Assembly: GCF_025971925.1 (NCBI RefSeq)
Contig: NZ_JAPDHV010000008.1
Location: 1 to 64,000 of the forward strand
DNA length: 64,000 nt
Direction of reading: 5' to 3'
Source: Chryseobacterium oryctis
GTDB lineage: Bacteria; Bacteroidota; Bacteroidia; Flavobacteriales; Weeksellaceae
This document shows, in pieces, positions 24,196 through 32,587 of this stretch. Each line of letters starts with the position of its first letter. The first letter of the stretch is position 1. Under the pieces are notes generated by a model. That model was not told the origin of the DNA, did not search any database, and saw only the letters and a list, made by a program, of their open reading frames with translations. The translations under genes and the position numbers were made by a program.

Positions 24196-25011
24196 ATGGA
24201 GTTAGAGAATTTAAAAGAACTTTGGAAAAAAGATTCGGAACAGGTTCCCCCCGAAATTTCTCTGGAAAAACAGACAGAGATACATTCACCGTTGCAGATG
24301 CTCAGAATAAATATGGAGACGGAGTTTTGGCTCATGGTTGTCACATTGCCTTTGCTTTTTACAGGGTTACCTGCTGTGACAAGTAATGCTAATATTAGAA
24401 TAATAGCAATATTAGTTTCTGTTTTAACTCTTTTAATTATTATTTATTATTATTCAAGGTTTCTGAAACTTTATAAACTGCTCAGAAAAGGGAGTATCAA
24501 TACCAACTATGACTTATTTAACCTGAAAACCCAGCTTTTAATATCGAAACAAATCTACATTTCTTATTATATATCCTATATTCCGTTAGCCTTTTTACTG
24601 TCACTGATTCAGATTGATTTCCACTTTGAGATGGAGTACAATTTGGCCATTTTTATTGTTTCTCTATTGGTGATATTGTCATTGGTCTGGTTTATTTTAA
24701 AGTATTGGGTATATTATATGTACGGAAAATACATTGATGTTGTCGTGAACCTTGTGGATGAACTCAACGGAATAGAAGTGGAGCCCAAACTTCCAAAGAA
24801 AAAATCTTGGTTTGAGCGTTCTCAAAGTTTTTGGATTAATAAATTAGGAATTAAAGGGAATATCATTAATACAGTTATCTGGTTTGTGTTCATGTATTTT
24901 TTCAGTATCTTTTTCTTTACAGTAATTATTGTTACATTTATTATAATTGGAGTAAAGCTTGATTTTATTGATCTACCTGTTCTGCAAAAAGCATTAAATC
25001 GTATTCCATAA
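24196..25011 (+). CDS. membrane protein, putative anti-sigma factor (copy 1, with C-terminal extension)
   Basis: A 271-residue integral membrane protein. The first ~45 residues are cytoplasmic-looking (LKELWKKDSEQVPPEISLEKQ, then PLQMLRINMETEFW), followed by four hydrophobic spans up to ~residue 180 and a C-terminal extension with a further one or two spans (~220-255). The N-terminal pattern LK..W..D....PEIS.E....I..PL..(L/I)R.NM..EFW is shared with the 198-residue protein at 28002. It does not resemble the classical FecR or zinc anti-sigma families. The anti-sigma role is inferred from position after an ECF gene in both copies. Confidence 0.7.
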   Translation: MELENLKELWKKDSEQVPPEISLEKQTEIHSPLQMLRINMETEFWLMVVTLPLLFTGLPAVTSNANIRIIAILVSVLTLLIIIYYYSRFLKLYKLLRKGSINTNYDLFNLKTQLLISKQIYISYYISYIPLAFLLSLIQIDFHFEMEYNLAIFIVSLLVILSLVWFILKYWVYYMYGKYIDVVVNLVDELNGIEVEPKLPKKKSWFERSQSFWINKLGIKGNIINTVIWFVFMYFFSIFFFTVIIVTFIIIGVKLDFIDLPVLQKALNRIP

Positions 25012-25062
25012 TTAGGTTTTATAATAATTAGAAATGATAATTGTTGATTTTTTTAAATTTTA

Positions 25063-25092
25063 TGTAACATTTTTAATGTTTCTCTACTAACT
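25063..25092 (+). promoter_or_regulatory. ECF-type promoter of the M4 metalloprotease gene
   Basis: TGTAACA (25063-25069), 14 bases, CTACTAACT (25084-25092), identical in both blocks and spacing to the site at 23629. Predicted start of transcription is near 25099, close to the ATG at 25113. Confidence 0.65.
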
Positions 25093-25112
25093 GTGAAATA
25101 TTAAAGTAAAAT

Positions 25113-27107
25113 ATGAAAAAAATCACTACTATTATCAAAACCTTGGCTTTTACCCTGGCCTTAGGTATTGCTCCTTTATCAATAGTTCAGGCTCAAAACA
25201 GAGATAATCAAGAGATTTCTGTTAAAGATTTGCCTAGAATCAGTAAAACTTCTGTGATGGGGAATTTTAATGCAAACTTTAGTGGATTAAATATTCCTTC
25301 CGGTTTTTTAACGAGTCACTTAGGTGAATGGCTGGGCACAGATAATGATCATTCTTATAAACTGGTTAAAGAAACCAAGGATGAGTTAGGAATTAAACAT
25401 TCTACTTATGAACATTACTATAAAGGAGTGAAGGTGATGGATGATATGGTTTTGGTACATGAAAAAGATGGTAAACTCATTTATGTAAATGGTGAAATAA
25501 TTACGAATATTAATCTTTCTCCTAAACAACAGCCAACTTCTACGAAAATAAAATCAATAATTGCTTCTGATATTAAAGCTCAAGGAAAAATAACGGTTTC
25601 AAATGTAGAAGAAGTTATTGCTAAAGTAAATAAGGGGCGAAGTGCAGAAACATACCATACCTCTAAAGTTGAAGCATTATCTATGAATCCTATACAGGCT
25701 TATACCTATTATATAGATAATAATACAAGCGCAATCATAAAAAAACTTTCAAGACTGCATGATGCAGATACACCTTCGGTAAGTGCAACTTATTATAAAG
25801 GAAATCAGTCAATTACTGTAGATTCTTATAATGGACAATATCGTTTGAAAGACAATACAAGAAACATTCATACCATGAACGGGACAAATCTTGATATCGA
25901 TACTGTGAATGGCGGAATTATCAATGTTGAAGAATATATCAGCCCTACGGCAAATTTTACAACAGATGCAACGAAACCGGCAGTAGAAGTTCATTGGGGA
26001 ATGAAAACCGCTTATGATTATTATATAAACAAGCATAATAGAAATAGTTATGACGGTTTAGGTTCTAAAATCGATAATTATTATAATGTTGATTTTGGTC
26101 CTAGTGCTGGAGGATTAAATGCGGGAGCTTTAGATACACCTTTATATGGAGGAATTGTATGTATGTTATACGGAAACGGAACATTTTACAACGGTTTGTT
26201 TAGTCTTGCCAATCCGCTTGTTGCAGTAGATGTTGCGGGACATGAATATTCACATTTAATTATTGGAAGAAATGGATTGGGAGGTTTGAATTATGAAGGA
26301 GAATCAGGAGCAATCAATGAATCTATTGCAGATATGATGGGAACTGCGATTGAATTTTATTCAAATGTAACTCCAAACTGGACAATGGGAGAGGGTATTA
26401 CAAAACCGTCACTATTTGATGCTTCACCAACACCTCATATTAGAGATTTGTCAAACCCTAATAATGCGCAGTCGTTGTTGGGAGGTCCTCAACCGGATAC
26501 TTACAACGGAACACATTGGGCAGATCCTACAGATTTGAATACAGATAAAGGAGGTGTTCACACCAATAGTGGAGTAGGAAATTATTGGTTTTATTTATTG
26601 TCTGCAGGTGGTTCAGGTACAAATGATATCGGAAATACATTCAGTGTAACAGGAATAGGTATCGATAAAGCTGAAAAAATTATTTACAGAGCGTTAACAA
26701 CTTATATGACTCCGAATACAAACTATATGGACGCTTATAATTTTACAAAACAAGCAGTAACAGATTTGTATGGAGCGAATGGAAATGAACAGCTTCAAAA
26801 TGTAAAAGCTTGGTATGCTGTGGGTATCGGGGATGGAGCTTTAGCAACAAATGAGGTAAACAATAATAATAAGGATCAGTTTAAAATCTATCCGAATCCT
26901 GTTAAAAATGGAGTGTTTACTATTGAAAATAATCTGAATGATGCATCATTTGAGATTTATGATATTTCAGGAAGAATAGTAAAACAAAATCAAAAACTGA
27001 ATAAAGGAACAAACAAAATTGAAATTAATGGAGTTCAAAAAGGAGTTTATTTAGTAAAAGTAAATTCAGCTAAAAATACAATTTCAAAGAAAATTGTAGT
27101 GGAATAA
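25113..27107 (+). CDS. secreted M4 (thermolysin-type) metallopeptidase with T9SS sorting domain
   Basis: A 664-residue preproenzyme. The signal peptide ends VQAQ (~28), then a propeptide with FTP- and PepSY-like parts (~60-190), the M4 catalytic domain (~225-565), and a C-terminal type A sorting domain (~587-664: FKIYPNP, then YDISGRIV and KGVYLVKV). The zinc site is complete: H377-E378-Y-S-H381 and the third ligand E403 in GAINESIAD, with the catalytic His in GGVHTNSGVGN. It should be exported by Sec, then by the type IX system, and released or attached at the cell surface. It is bracketed by two sigma/membrane-protein pairs and carries their promoter motif. Confidence 0.95.
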   Translation: MKKITTIIKTLAFTLALGIAPLSIVQAQNRDNQEISVKDLPRISKTSVMGNFNANFSGLNIPSGFLTSHLGEWLGTDNDHSYKLVKETKDELGIKHSTYEHYYKGVKVMDDMVLVHEKDGKLIYVNGEIITNINLSPKQQPTSTKIKSIIASDIKAQGKITVSNVEEVIAKVNKGRSAETYHTSKVEALSMNPIQAYTYYIDNNTSAIIKKLSRLHDADTPSVSATYYKGNQSITVDSYNGQYRLKDNTRNIHTMNGTNLDIDTVNGGIINVEEYISPTANFTTDATKPAVEVHWGMKTAYDYYINKHNRNSYDGLGSKIDNYYNVDFGPSAGGLNAGALDTPLYGGIVCMLYGNGTFYNGLFSLANPLVAVDVAGHEYSHLIIGRNGLGGLNYEGESGAINESIADMMGTAIEFYSNVTPNWTMGEGITKPSLFDASPTPHIRDLSNPNNAQSLLGGPQPDTYNGTHWADPTDLNTDKGGVHTNSGVGNYWFYLLSAGGSGTNDIGNTFSVTGIGIDKAEKIIYRALTTYMTPNTNYMDAYNFTKQAVTDLYGANGNEQLQNVKAWYAVGIGDGALATNEVNNNNKDQFKIYPNPVKNGVFTIENNLNDASFEIYDISGRIVKQNQKLNKGTNKIEINGVQKGVYLVKVNSAKNTISKKIVVE

Positions 27108-27202
27108 TCAAAAACTTTGTGTTTTTAAAGGCCCCCTAGAAGCCTCTTGAAACAAGGTTTTAATTTAAAAATTAAATTTTATTGGATTTTTTAATATTAA
27201 AG

Positions 27203-27232
27203 TGTAACATTTCTACTTTTTTTCTACTAACT
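27203..27232 (+). promoter_or_regulatory. ECF-type promoter without a downstream gene
   Basis: TGTAACA (27203-27209), 14 bases, CTACTAACT (27224-27232). Similarity to the protease promoter continues past the second block (GTGAAA, then ATT), so it is probably a duplicate of that promoter. No convincing reading frame follows before a strong terminator at 27337. Confidence 0.6.
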
Positions 27233-27238
27233 GTGAAA

Positions 27239-27366
27239 CATTTAATATAAGAAGGTTAAAGCCAGATTAATTCAGATAAAAATAGTTTCGAAAAAAGAGG
27301 GGGATATAGATGGGGGCTAAAAAAACACACATCAAAACCGATAGGAATTTTTCTATCGGTTTTTTT
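27239..27366 (+). ncRNA. putative small RNA transcribed from an ECF promoter
   Basis: About 125 bases lie between a predicted ECF start site and a perfect rho-independent terminator. No ORF fits: the only ATG with a useful frame (27310) runs through the terminator. Purine-rich GAGGGGGAT and GGGGGCT segments lie in the probable single-stranded part. Existence as a stable RNA is inference. It could instead be the relic of a second protease gene whose promoter survived. Confidence 0.4.
27337..27366 (+). terminator. strong rho-independent terminator
   Basis: ACCGATAG (27337-27344), an 8-base loop, CTATCGGT (27353-27360), with an A-run before and seven T at the end. Confidence 0.85.
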
Positions 27367-27384
27367 ATTTTTATTTATAAAAGT

Positions 27385-27414
27385 TGTAACAATTTTTTGA
27401 GGAACTAACTAACT
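27385..27414 (+). promoter_or_regulatory. ECF-type promoter of sigma gene 2 (variant second block)
   Basis: TGTAACA (27385-27391) followed, at the same distance as in the other three sites, by TAACTAACT (27406-27414). The core ACTAACT begins 23 bases after the first T in all four. The ATG is 17 bases further on. Confidence 0.55.
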
Positions 27415-27431
27415 CTTTAGAGTATGAAATC

Positions 27432-27926
27432 ATGAGCTCATTTGAACAGGAATTTTTAGATAAAATTGAAAAACATAAGGGAATCATTTTTAAGATTTCT
27501 AAGATGTATATGGATGAGAAAGACGACAGGGATGATCTTTTTCAGGAGATAACTTTTCAGGTTTGGAAGGCTTATCCTAAATTCAAAGGAGAGAGTGAAT
27601 TTTCAACATGGTTGTATAGGATTGCTTTGAACACAGCAATTATTTTCTTTAAAGCTGAAAAAAGGAGAAGTTTTATAGGAAATGAAGATTTTACTAATTT
27701 GAATATAGTAGAAGATGAATATAATCATGAAAGGGAAGAAAAATTTGCAAAAATGTATGGAGCGATTCATCAATTAAATCCCATCGATAAAGCTTTTATT
27801 TTCTACTATTTAGAGAATTTTTCTGGAAGAGAGATTGCAGAACAAATGGGTATTTCGGAAGGAAATGTAAGGGTAAAAATGAATCGCGCCAAAAATAAAT
27901 TGAAAGATATCTTAAACTCGAAATAA
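27432..27926 (+). CDS. ECF-type RNA polymerase sigma factor (copy 2)
   Basis: A 164-residue paralogue of the factor at 23675, with region 2 (DDLFQEITFQVWKAYPKF, then FSTWLYRIALNTAI) and region 4 (IDKAFIFYYLENFSGREIAEQMGISEGNVRVKMNRAKNKLKD). Helix residues of both DNA-binding regions are largely the same as in copy 1, which fits the shared promoter motif. It is followed after 75 bases by its own membrane partner; GTTCAG and CTGAAC in that gap can form a small hairpin. The two copies probably arose by duplication of the sigma/membrane unit around the protease. Confidence 0.92.
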   Translation: MSSFEQEFLDKIEKHKGIIFKISKMYMDEKDDRDDLFQEITFQVWKAYPKFKGESEFSTWLYRIALNTAIIFFKAEKRRSFIGNEDFTNLNIVEDEYNHEREEKFAKMYGAIHQLNPIDKAFIFYYLENFSGREIAEQMGISEGNVRVKMNRAKNKLKDILNSK

Positions 27927-28001
27927 AAAAATGTTCAGGATTTTTATTTCATGATCTGAACTTAAGAATTGTAAAAACATTAATTTTTTAAATCCACAAC
28001 A

Positions 28002-28598
28002 ATGAATATAGATGAATTAAAACAAGCATGGAACGAAGATGATGCTTTAGGAGAAACTCCGGAAATCAGCATCGAACAAAGAGATGAAATCAACCTTCCA
28101 TTAGAAAAAATACGTAAAAATATGCGAATGGAATTTTGGTCCACAGTTGGGGTTTTTATTTTTGCTTTTGGGTTGATTTTAGTATGTGAAGCTCCTTTTA
28201 AGTTTAAGTTTTATATTTCAATACTTATAGCTTCAATGGTTTTTGTTACATTTTTCTTTTTTAGTAAGTTCTTCGGGCTGTATAAAGATATGTCAAATAC
28301 CGCTATGAAAACGTATGACGGATTGCTCGATTTGTTGCATCAGCTTGATTTAAACAAACAATATTATCTTTCGTTTTATGTTGCTTTTGCTCCGTTTTTG
28401 GTTTGTGAGTTAATAATTGTTTTAGAGTTTATCCCACGTCCTGTACCATTGTCTGATTTGCAAATTGCATTAACGACCATTATCACCCTTTTGGCGACTT
28501 TATTTGTTTTGTTTTTGTTTGGTAGATGGTGGTTTGAAAAACTGTACGGAAGATATATTAAACAGGTTGAAAACCTTGTAGAACAATTGAAAAAATAA
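28002..28598 (+). CDS. membrane protein, putative anti-sigma factor (copy 2)
   Basis: A 198-residue membrane protein with an N-terminal ~45-residue cytoplasmic part (MNIDELKQAWNEDD, PEISIEQRDEINLPLEKIRKNMRMEFW) and four hydrophobic spans (~47-70, 72-95, 122-145, 150-172), ending with a charged helix (LYGRYIKQVENLVEQLKK). It shares its layout and several strings (LYGRYI against MYGKYI, near the end) with the protein at 24196 but lacks that protein's C-terminal extension. The role as an inhibitor of the adjacent sigma factor is inferred from synteny. It ends at a GC-rich hairpin. Confidence 0.7.
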   Translation: MNIDELKQAWNEDDALGETPEISIEQRDEINLPLEKIRKNMRMEFWSTVGVFIFAFGLILVCEAPFKFKFYISILIASMVFVTFFFFSKFFGLYKDMSNTAMKTYDGLLDLLHQLDLNKQYYLSFYVAFAPFLVCELIIVLEFIPRPVPLSDLQIALTTIITLLATLFVLFLFGRWWFEKLYGRYIKQVENLVEQLKK

Positions 28599-28629
28599 AG
28601 TTTCGGCGGGCTAAAAGCCCGCCGAAACT
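28599..28629. terminator. bidirectional terminator, GC-rich 14-bp stem
   Basis: AGTTTCGGCGGGCT (28599-28612) pairs perfectly with AGCCCGCCGAAACT (28616-28629) around AAA, between convergent genes. It is strongly G+C-rich against the background; the T-tracts are weak. Confidence 0.7.
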
Positions 28630-28636
28630 ATTTAAA

Positions 28637-30175
28637 TCATTTATTTCCTTTCTCTTTTTCCTTTGCTATTTCATTTTTTACCCAATCTAGTTGCGGGTCT
28701 TTTTTATCAATGATATCCTGTATCCCTTCCGTTATTGTAACATCCGGAATTACACCTCGTTTGGTATTTGTAAAAGTGATATTAGGTTGTACCAAAAGAA
28801 GGCCGATGGGTAGCTTTATTTTAGAGTTTGGAAGTTTTTGGTAAGAATAAAAACCAGCAACAGTACCATCGTTGGCTCCTCCTGTTTCCTCACCTACAAG
28901 AGTTACTCTTTTATCGTTTTTAAGTTTAGACGTTATGATTGAAGATGCTGAAAAGCTTCCTCCATTTATTAAGACAAAAACTTTTCCTTTAAAAGCATTT
29001 TTATTGGGTTGAGTTAGTTTACTTGCTTTCATTTTATAATACACTTTTCCGTCTTTTTTGTAGGTGCTGAAAGCTTGTGAAATGAAATAACTTGGATAAA
29101 AAATACTCTTTATGGCATACTCAAAAGGTTTACTTTTTCTGAAATAATTAGTTTTTAATGGAGTCGTTTTTGATGTTAGCTGAGACGGTTTTATCAAAAC
29201 GTATGGTTCGGGAGCGAGATAAGAGTATAGATTATTGATTTCATCTAGTGACCCTCCGTAATTATTGCGAACATCAATAATAAGATAAGAAGATTTTGCA
29301 TTTTTAATCTTTGTAAAAGCTTCTTTATAAAACTTATCAGAAAATTCTCTTGAGAAGCTTTTTATTTTTATGAAAGCGATTGTACTGTCTTTGTCAAGAA
29401 ACTTAAAATTTCGGTTATAGGAATTGTTGTAAGCTACAAAGTCATTTATTTTCTTTTCCTGATTCCTTTTTTTTAATTCTTTGTCTTTTTCAAGTTCATT
29501 TTTAGACTTAACTTCTCGAGTTAGGGTATATGTCTTTTTTTCTCCGTTGTATAATGTTTCAATGGTAGCTTTGTCTGTAAGTCCGTTCTCTGAGATATAG
29601 AAACTAAAAAATACATCTTTCAGAAAATAAGGCTGAAAGGTATCGTTAAACCCATCACTATTGATTAATGATTTATATTTTTTCATATACTTAGAAACCG
29701 GAACATTATTAATTGATAAGATTTCGGTTCCAGGTTTTATATTTTGAATAGAATCTCTATTTTCGATAATGTACAGATGATCATTGCCTACATAGTAATC
29801 AAAACGGCTAAACAAAGGTTTTTTATGTTTTAAATTTCTAAACTCTCTTTTTGTAATTTTTTTTCTCGGAATTTTAAGCGAAAGGTGACCTTCTCTAATG
29901 CTTGTAATAACAGGTTGTAGCTTAAAATAAAACTGAAGTGGTGTTAATGGCTGATTTATGGTCTGTTTAACGCTGTCAAATTTATGGTCTAAACTTTCCT
30001 TTGAAATGTACCAATATAGATTTGGGTGCATTTTTTTTAGTTTAGAATAAGCGAAATCTACATCTTCTTTCAATTTTTCTGGGGTGATGAAAGATGCTCT
30101 TTGTTCATTATGTTTTTTTACGGAAACACATGAATTAAAAATTAAAAAAAATAGAATAAGGATGTATTTTTTCAA
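28637..30175 (-). CDS. S41 family peptidase lipoprotein
   Basis: A 512-residue lipoprotein (signal ends FNSC at ~16) with an S41 C-terminal-processing-type protease domain in the second half. An N-terminal helical domain (~30-120) is followed by a PDZ-like segment (~140-170, IKPGTEILSINNVPVSKYM). The catalytic domain has FIKIKSFSREFSDKFY, LIIDVRNNYGGSLDEI and the Ser segment VFVLINGGSFSASSIITSKL, with GEETGGANDG after it. The nucleophile should be a Ser in FSASS, but the exact residue needs alignment. It is envelope-located and of unknown substrate. A minus-strand -7 box lies at 30195-30202. Confidence 0.88.
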   Translation of the reverse strand: MKKYILILFFLIFNSCVSVKKHNEQRASFITPEKLKEDVDFAYSKLKKMHPNLYWYISKESLDHKFDSVKQTINQPLTPLQFYFKLQPVITSIREGHLSLKIPRKKITKREFRNLKHKKPLFSRFDYYVGNDHLYIIENRDSIQNIKPGTEILSINNVPVSKYMKKYKSLINSDGFNDTFQPYFLKDVFFSFYISENGLTDKATIETLYNGEKKTYTLTREVKSKNELEKDKELKKRNQEKKINDFVAYNNSYNRNFKFLDKDSTIAFIKIKSFSREFSDKFYKEAFTKIKNAKSSYLIIDVRNNYGGSLDEINNLYSYLAPEPYVLIKPSQLTSKTTPLKTNYFRKSKPFEYAIKSIFYPSYFISQAFSTYKKDGKVYYKMKASKLTQPNKNAFKGKVFVLINGGSFSASSIITSKLKNDKRVTLVGEETGGANDGTVAGFYSYQKLPNSKIKLPIGLLLVQPNITFTNTKRGVIPDVTITEGIQDIIDKKDPQLDWVKNEIAKEKEKGNK

Positions 30176-30194
30176 TTATTAGAGATTTGGTTGT

Positions 30195-30202
30195 CAAATT
30201 TA
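30195..30202 (-). promoter_or_regulatory. -7 promoter box TAAATTTG (minus strand)
   Basis: The plus strand reads CAAATTTA; exact TAnnTTTG match on the minus strand, 19 bases upstream of the S41 peptidase ATG. Confidence 0.55.
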
Positions 30203-30347
30203 TAAAGTTTAAGATTATGTAAGAACTAATAAGTGATAAATTATTTTAAAAACGGCATAATATTAGTTAAAGAATAGCAGTTTTATTTTCAGTTTTATTA
30301 TTTTAATCCTGGAATTTTTTGGTATTTATTCATTATTTTCTATATAG

Positions 30348-31445
30348 ATGATATATTCAGTTGTTATAATAGTTACTTTAATAGTTTTAGCATATTTTAT
30401 TATTACAAGTCAGGAAGCTTTTGGTGCAGAAGCGAAAGGAAAACGGCTTGAAAGAATGAAGCAGTCTAAACATTACAAGAATAATCAGTTTCATAATCTT
30501 AGCTATACACCATCTATTGCGGAAGGATATAGTATGCCAAAAGTGATGTATGATTTCTTCTTTGGTAAGAAAGATCCGCTTTTGAAACCTTTAAAAGATA
30601 TTCCTTCTGTTTATACGGATTTGAAAAGTATACCAAAAGAACAGGATATTTTTGTTTGGTTGGGGCATTCTTCTTATTATATTCAAACTGATGGGGTATC
30701 TTTTTTGATCGATCCTGTTTTAAGTTTATATGGTTCTCCGTTTAAGTTTTTTAATAAAGCTTTTGCTGGAGCAGATATTTTTAAGCCTGAAGATATTCCT
30801 CATATAGATTATCTTGTTATCACGCATGATCATTATGATCATTTGGATTATCCGACTGTAAAATCAATTAAAGACAGGGTCGGAAAGGTAATTCTACCTT
30901 TAGGTGTAGGTGCTCATCTTGAAAAATGGGGCTATTCTGAAAATCAGTTGATTGAGGAAGAATGGGGTGCAGAAGCGGTTTTAAAAAATAATCTTAAAAT
31001 AACTTTTACTCCGGCAAGGCACTTTTCGGGGCGAAAAATGAAAAGAAATCTTACTTTGTGGACTTCTTATGTTCTTGAAACTCCAACGAAGAAAATATTT
31101 TTGGGAGGAGATAGCGGATATGACACTCATTTTAAAATGATCGGAGATAAATATGGGCCGTTTGATTTCGCAATTATGGAGAATGGGCAATACAATGATG
31201 CATGGAAATATATTCACGCGTTACCTGAAGATGTAATTCAGGCTAGTCTTGATGTGAATGCAAAAAATATTATCCCTGTTCACTCTTCAAAGTTTGCATT
31301 GGCTCTTCATGCATGGAATGAACCTTTGGAAAAAGTCACAAGTCTTGGGCAAGCTCAAAACTTAAATATTATGACACCCATGATTGGTGAACCGGTTGAT
31401 TTGAATAAACCAGAAAAAAAGTTTAAAGTTTGGTGGAAAGGCTAA
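30348..31445 (+). CDS. MBL-fold metal-dependent hydrolase, NAPE-PLD-like, membrane-anchored
   Basis: A 365-residue protein with an N-terminal membrane anchor (~3-20) and a metallo-beta-lactamase-fold domain of the NAPE-PLD/UlaG-like branch. The metal motif is H160-D-H162-Y-D164-H165 in VITHDHYDHLDY. Further ligands are probably the His in FTPARHFSGR and the Asp in LGGDSGYD, with a final His in IIPVHSSKF. The strings WLGHSSYYIQTDGVSFLIDPVL and FTPARHFSGR are hallmarks of phospholipase D-like members, which hydrolyse phosphodiesters of lipids. The bacterial substrate is unknown. It ends two bases from the convergent acetyltransferase gene. Confidence 0.88.
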   Translation: MIYSVVIIVTLIVLAYFIITSQEAFGAEAKGKRLERMKQSKHYKNNQFHNLSYTPSIAEGYSMPKVMYDFFFGKKDPLLKPLKDIPSVYTDLKSIPKEQDIFVWLGHSSYYIQTDGVSFLIDPVLSLYGSPFKFFNKAFAGADIFKPEDIPHIDYLVITHDHYDHLDYPTVKSIKDRVGKVILPLGVGAHLEKWGYSENQLIEEEWGAEAVLKNNLKITFTPARHFSGRKMKRNLTLWTSYVLETPTKKIFLGGDSGYDTHFKMIGDKYGPFDFAIMENGQYNDAWKYIHALPEDVIQASLDVNAKNIIPVHSSKFALALHAWNEPLEKVTSLGQAQNLNIMTPMIGEPVDLNKPEKKFKVWWKG

Positions 31446-31446
31446 A

Positions 31447-31734
31447 TTAAGCATGCCAGATATCTTTATATCTTGCAGGATGATGCTCAAACTGTTGTTT
31501 TACAAAATCGCATTCAGGATCTACAAGAAGATCTTTTTCTTCGGCATAGCGTACCAATTCATCCAAAAGCATTTTAGCATATCCTTTCCCTTCACGTTCT
31601 TCATCAAGTTTCGTATAATACACGATTAATAGTCTACCGTCAACTTCTATAGACATATAACCTACCTTTTTTCCATCAATTAATATCTGCAATTCATCTT
31701 GATATGGAGATACTTCAAATTTTATATTTTCCAT
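31447..31734 (-). CDS. small GNAT-type N-acetyltransferase (YjdJ-like)
   Basis: A 95-residue single-domain acetyltransferase: GYMSIEVDGRLLIVYYTKLDEEREGKGYAKMLLDELVRYAEEKDLLVDPECDFV. The acetyl-CoA-binding REGKGYAKMLL loop (~49-59) is intact, and the CDFVKQQFEHHPAR end is the usual C-terminal hallmark of this short family. It is a distant paralogue of the protein at 7573-7890. It is convergent with the MBL hydrolase, with a one-base gap. Substrate unknown. Confidence 0.85.
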   Translation of the reverse strand: MENIKFEVSPYQDELQILIDGKKVGYMSIEVDGRLLIVYYTKLDEEREGKGYAKMLLDELVRYAEEKDLLVDPECDFVKQQFEHHPARYKDIWHA

Positions 31735-32066
31735 AATTATTGATATTGAGTTGAATTAATAATGCGAGTTAAGATTCTTTTTTGAATCTCTTTTCTTTAA
31801 AATTACAAATTAAAAATGATATTTGGATTTAATTTATAATTTTTTAAAAATAATTATTAAAAAATTAAGAAATGTAAATGATTTGTTGAAATTGATGAGT
31901 CTTTATTTTAATATCAAATGAAAGAGATTGATGAATTTGTAATAAAAGGATAATTTATTTATAAGATTATCAGTTAGTTGTGATAAATTTAACAAACTTT
32001 GGGATTGGTTGAAATTGATTTGGCATTTTAATTGAAAATGTTAGATTAATTCAAAAGTGAAGCAAA
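31735..32066. other. AT-rich intergenic region
   Basis: No gene is seen. One small hairpin, AGATTC-TTTTTT-GAATCT (31772-31789), lies 37 bases upstream of the acetyltransferase start. The remainder is almost only A and T, without an exact TAnnTTTG box for the gene at 32067. Confidence 0.4.
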
Positions 32067-32492
32067 ATGAAAAAATTATTTTTAACAGCATTATTACTAG
32101 GAACATTTAGTTTAAGTTATGCGCAGTCGGATTACTATAATGATTACAGAAGAAGTGTTTCAGATATTAATTGGCAAAATGTAATCGTTGATTTGGTATT
32201 ATCAAAAACTCAGGCAAACCAGATTTATGCTTTAAATGACAGATATTCAAATTATGATTCTTGGAATAAGGTATATGTACATAATCCTGACGGTTGGAGA
32301 AATGATAGATATTCTGAATTAGAAAGAATTTTGGGACGTGAGAAGTATTTGAAGTTTAAAAATAAATACTATAAAGGCCAAAATCCGGTTGCTGTGTATA
32401 ACAGAAATAAAAATAATGACAAAAGATATAAACATATGGCTCATAAGTCAAAAATCCATAAGAAAGATTTAGACAAAAAGCATCACCATTAA
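32067..32492 (+). CDS. small secreted basic protein
   Basis: A 141-residue protein with a signal peptide ending SYAQ (~20). The mature part begins with a Tyr/Asp-rich segment (SDYYNDYRRSVSDINW), contains a repeated YS..D motif (NDRYSNYDSWNK, NDRYSELERILG) and ends in a strongly basic, His-rich tail (KHMAHKSKIHKKDLDKKHHH). The helical centre resembles Spy/CpxP-type small periplasmic proteins in size and character, but I see no LTxxQ repeat. The His-rich tail could bind metal. No family assignment. A terminator follows. Confidence 0.6.
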   Translation: MKKLFLTALLLGTFSLSYAQSDYYNDYRRSVSDINWQNVIVDLVLSKTQANQIYALNDRYSNYDSWNKVYVHNPDGWRNDRYSELERILGREKYLKFKNKYYKGQNPVAVYNRNKNNDKRYKHMAHKSKIHKKDLDKKHHH

Positions 32493-32522
32493 AACAATTA
32501 TCAACTATACATTCAATTTTAA

Positions 32523-32552
32523 AAAATGGCTGGTCGCAAGATCAGTCATTTT
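32523..32552 (+). terminator. rho-independent terminator
   Basis: AAAATGGCTG (32523-32532) pairs with CAGTCATTTT (32543-32552, one G-T pair) and is followed by ATTTTAT. Confidence 0.6.
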
Positions 32553-32587
32553 ATTTTATCAATCGTAATTATTTTATAATATAATTG

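Noticed and set aside
27310..27408. 32-codon frame MGAKKTHIKTD... downstream of the orphan ECF promoter
   Set aside because: It reads straight through a perfect terminator (27337-27366) and into the next promoter, so it is unlikely to be translated as a unit.
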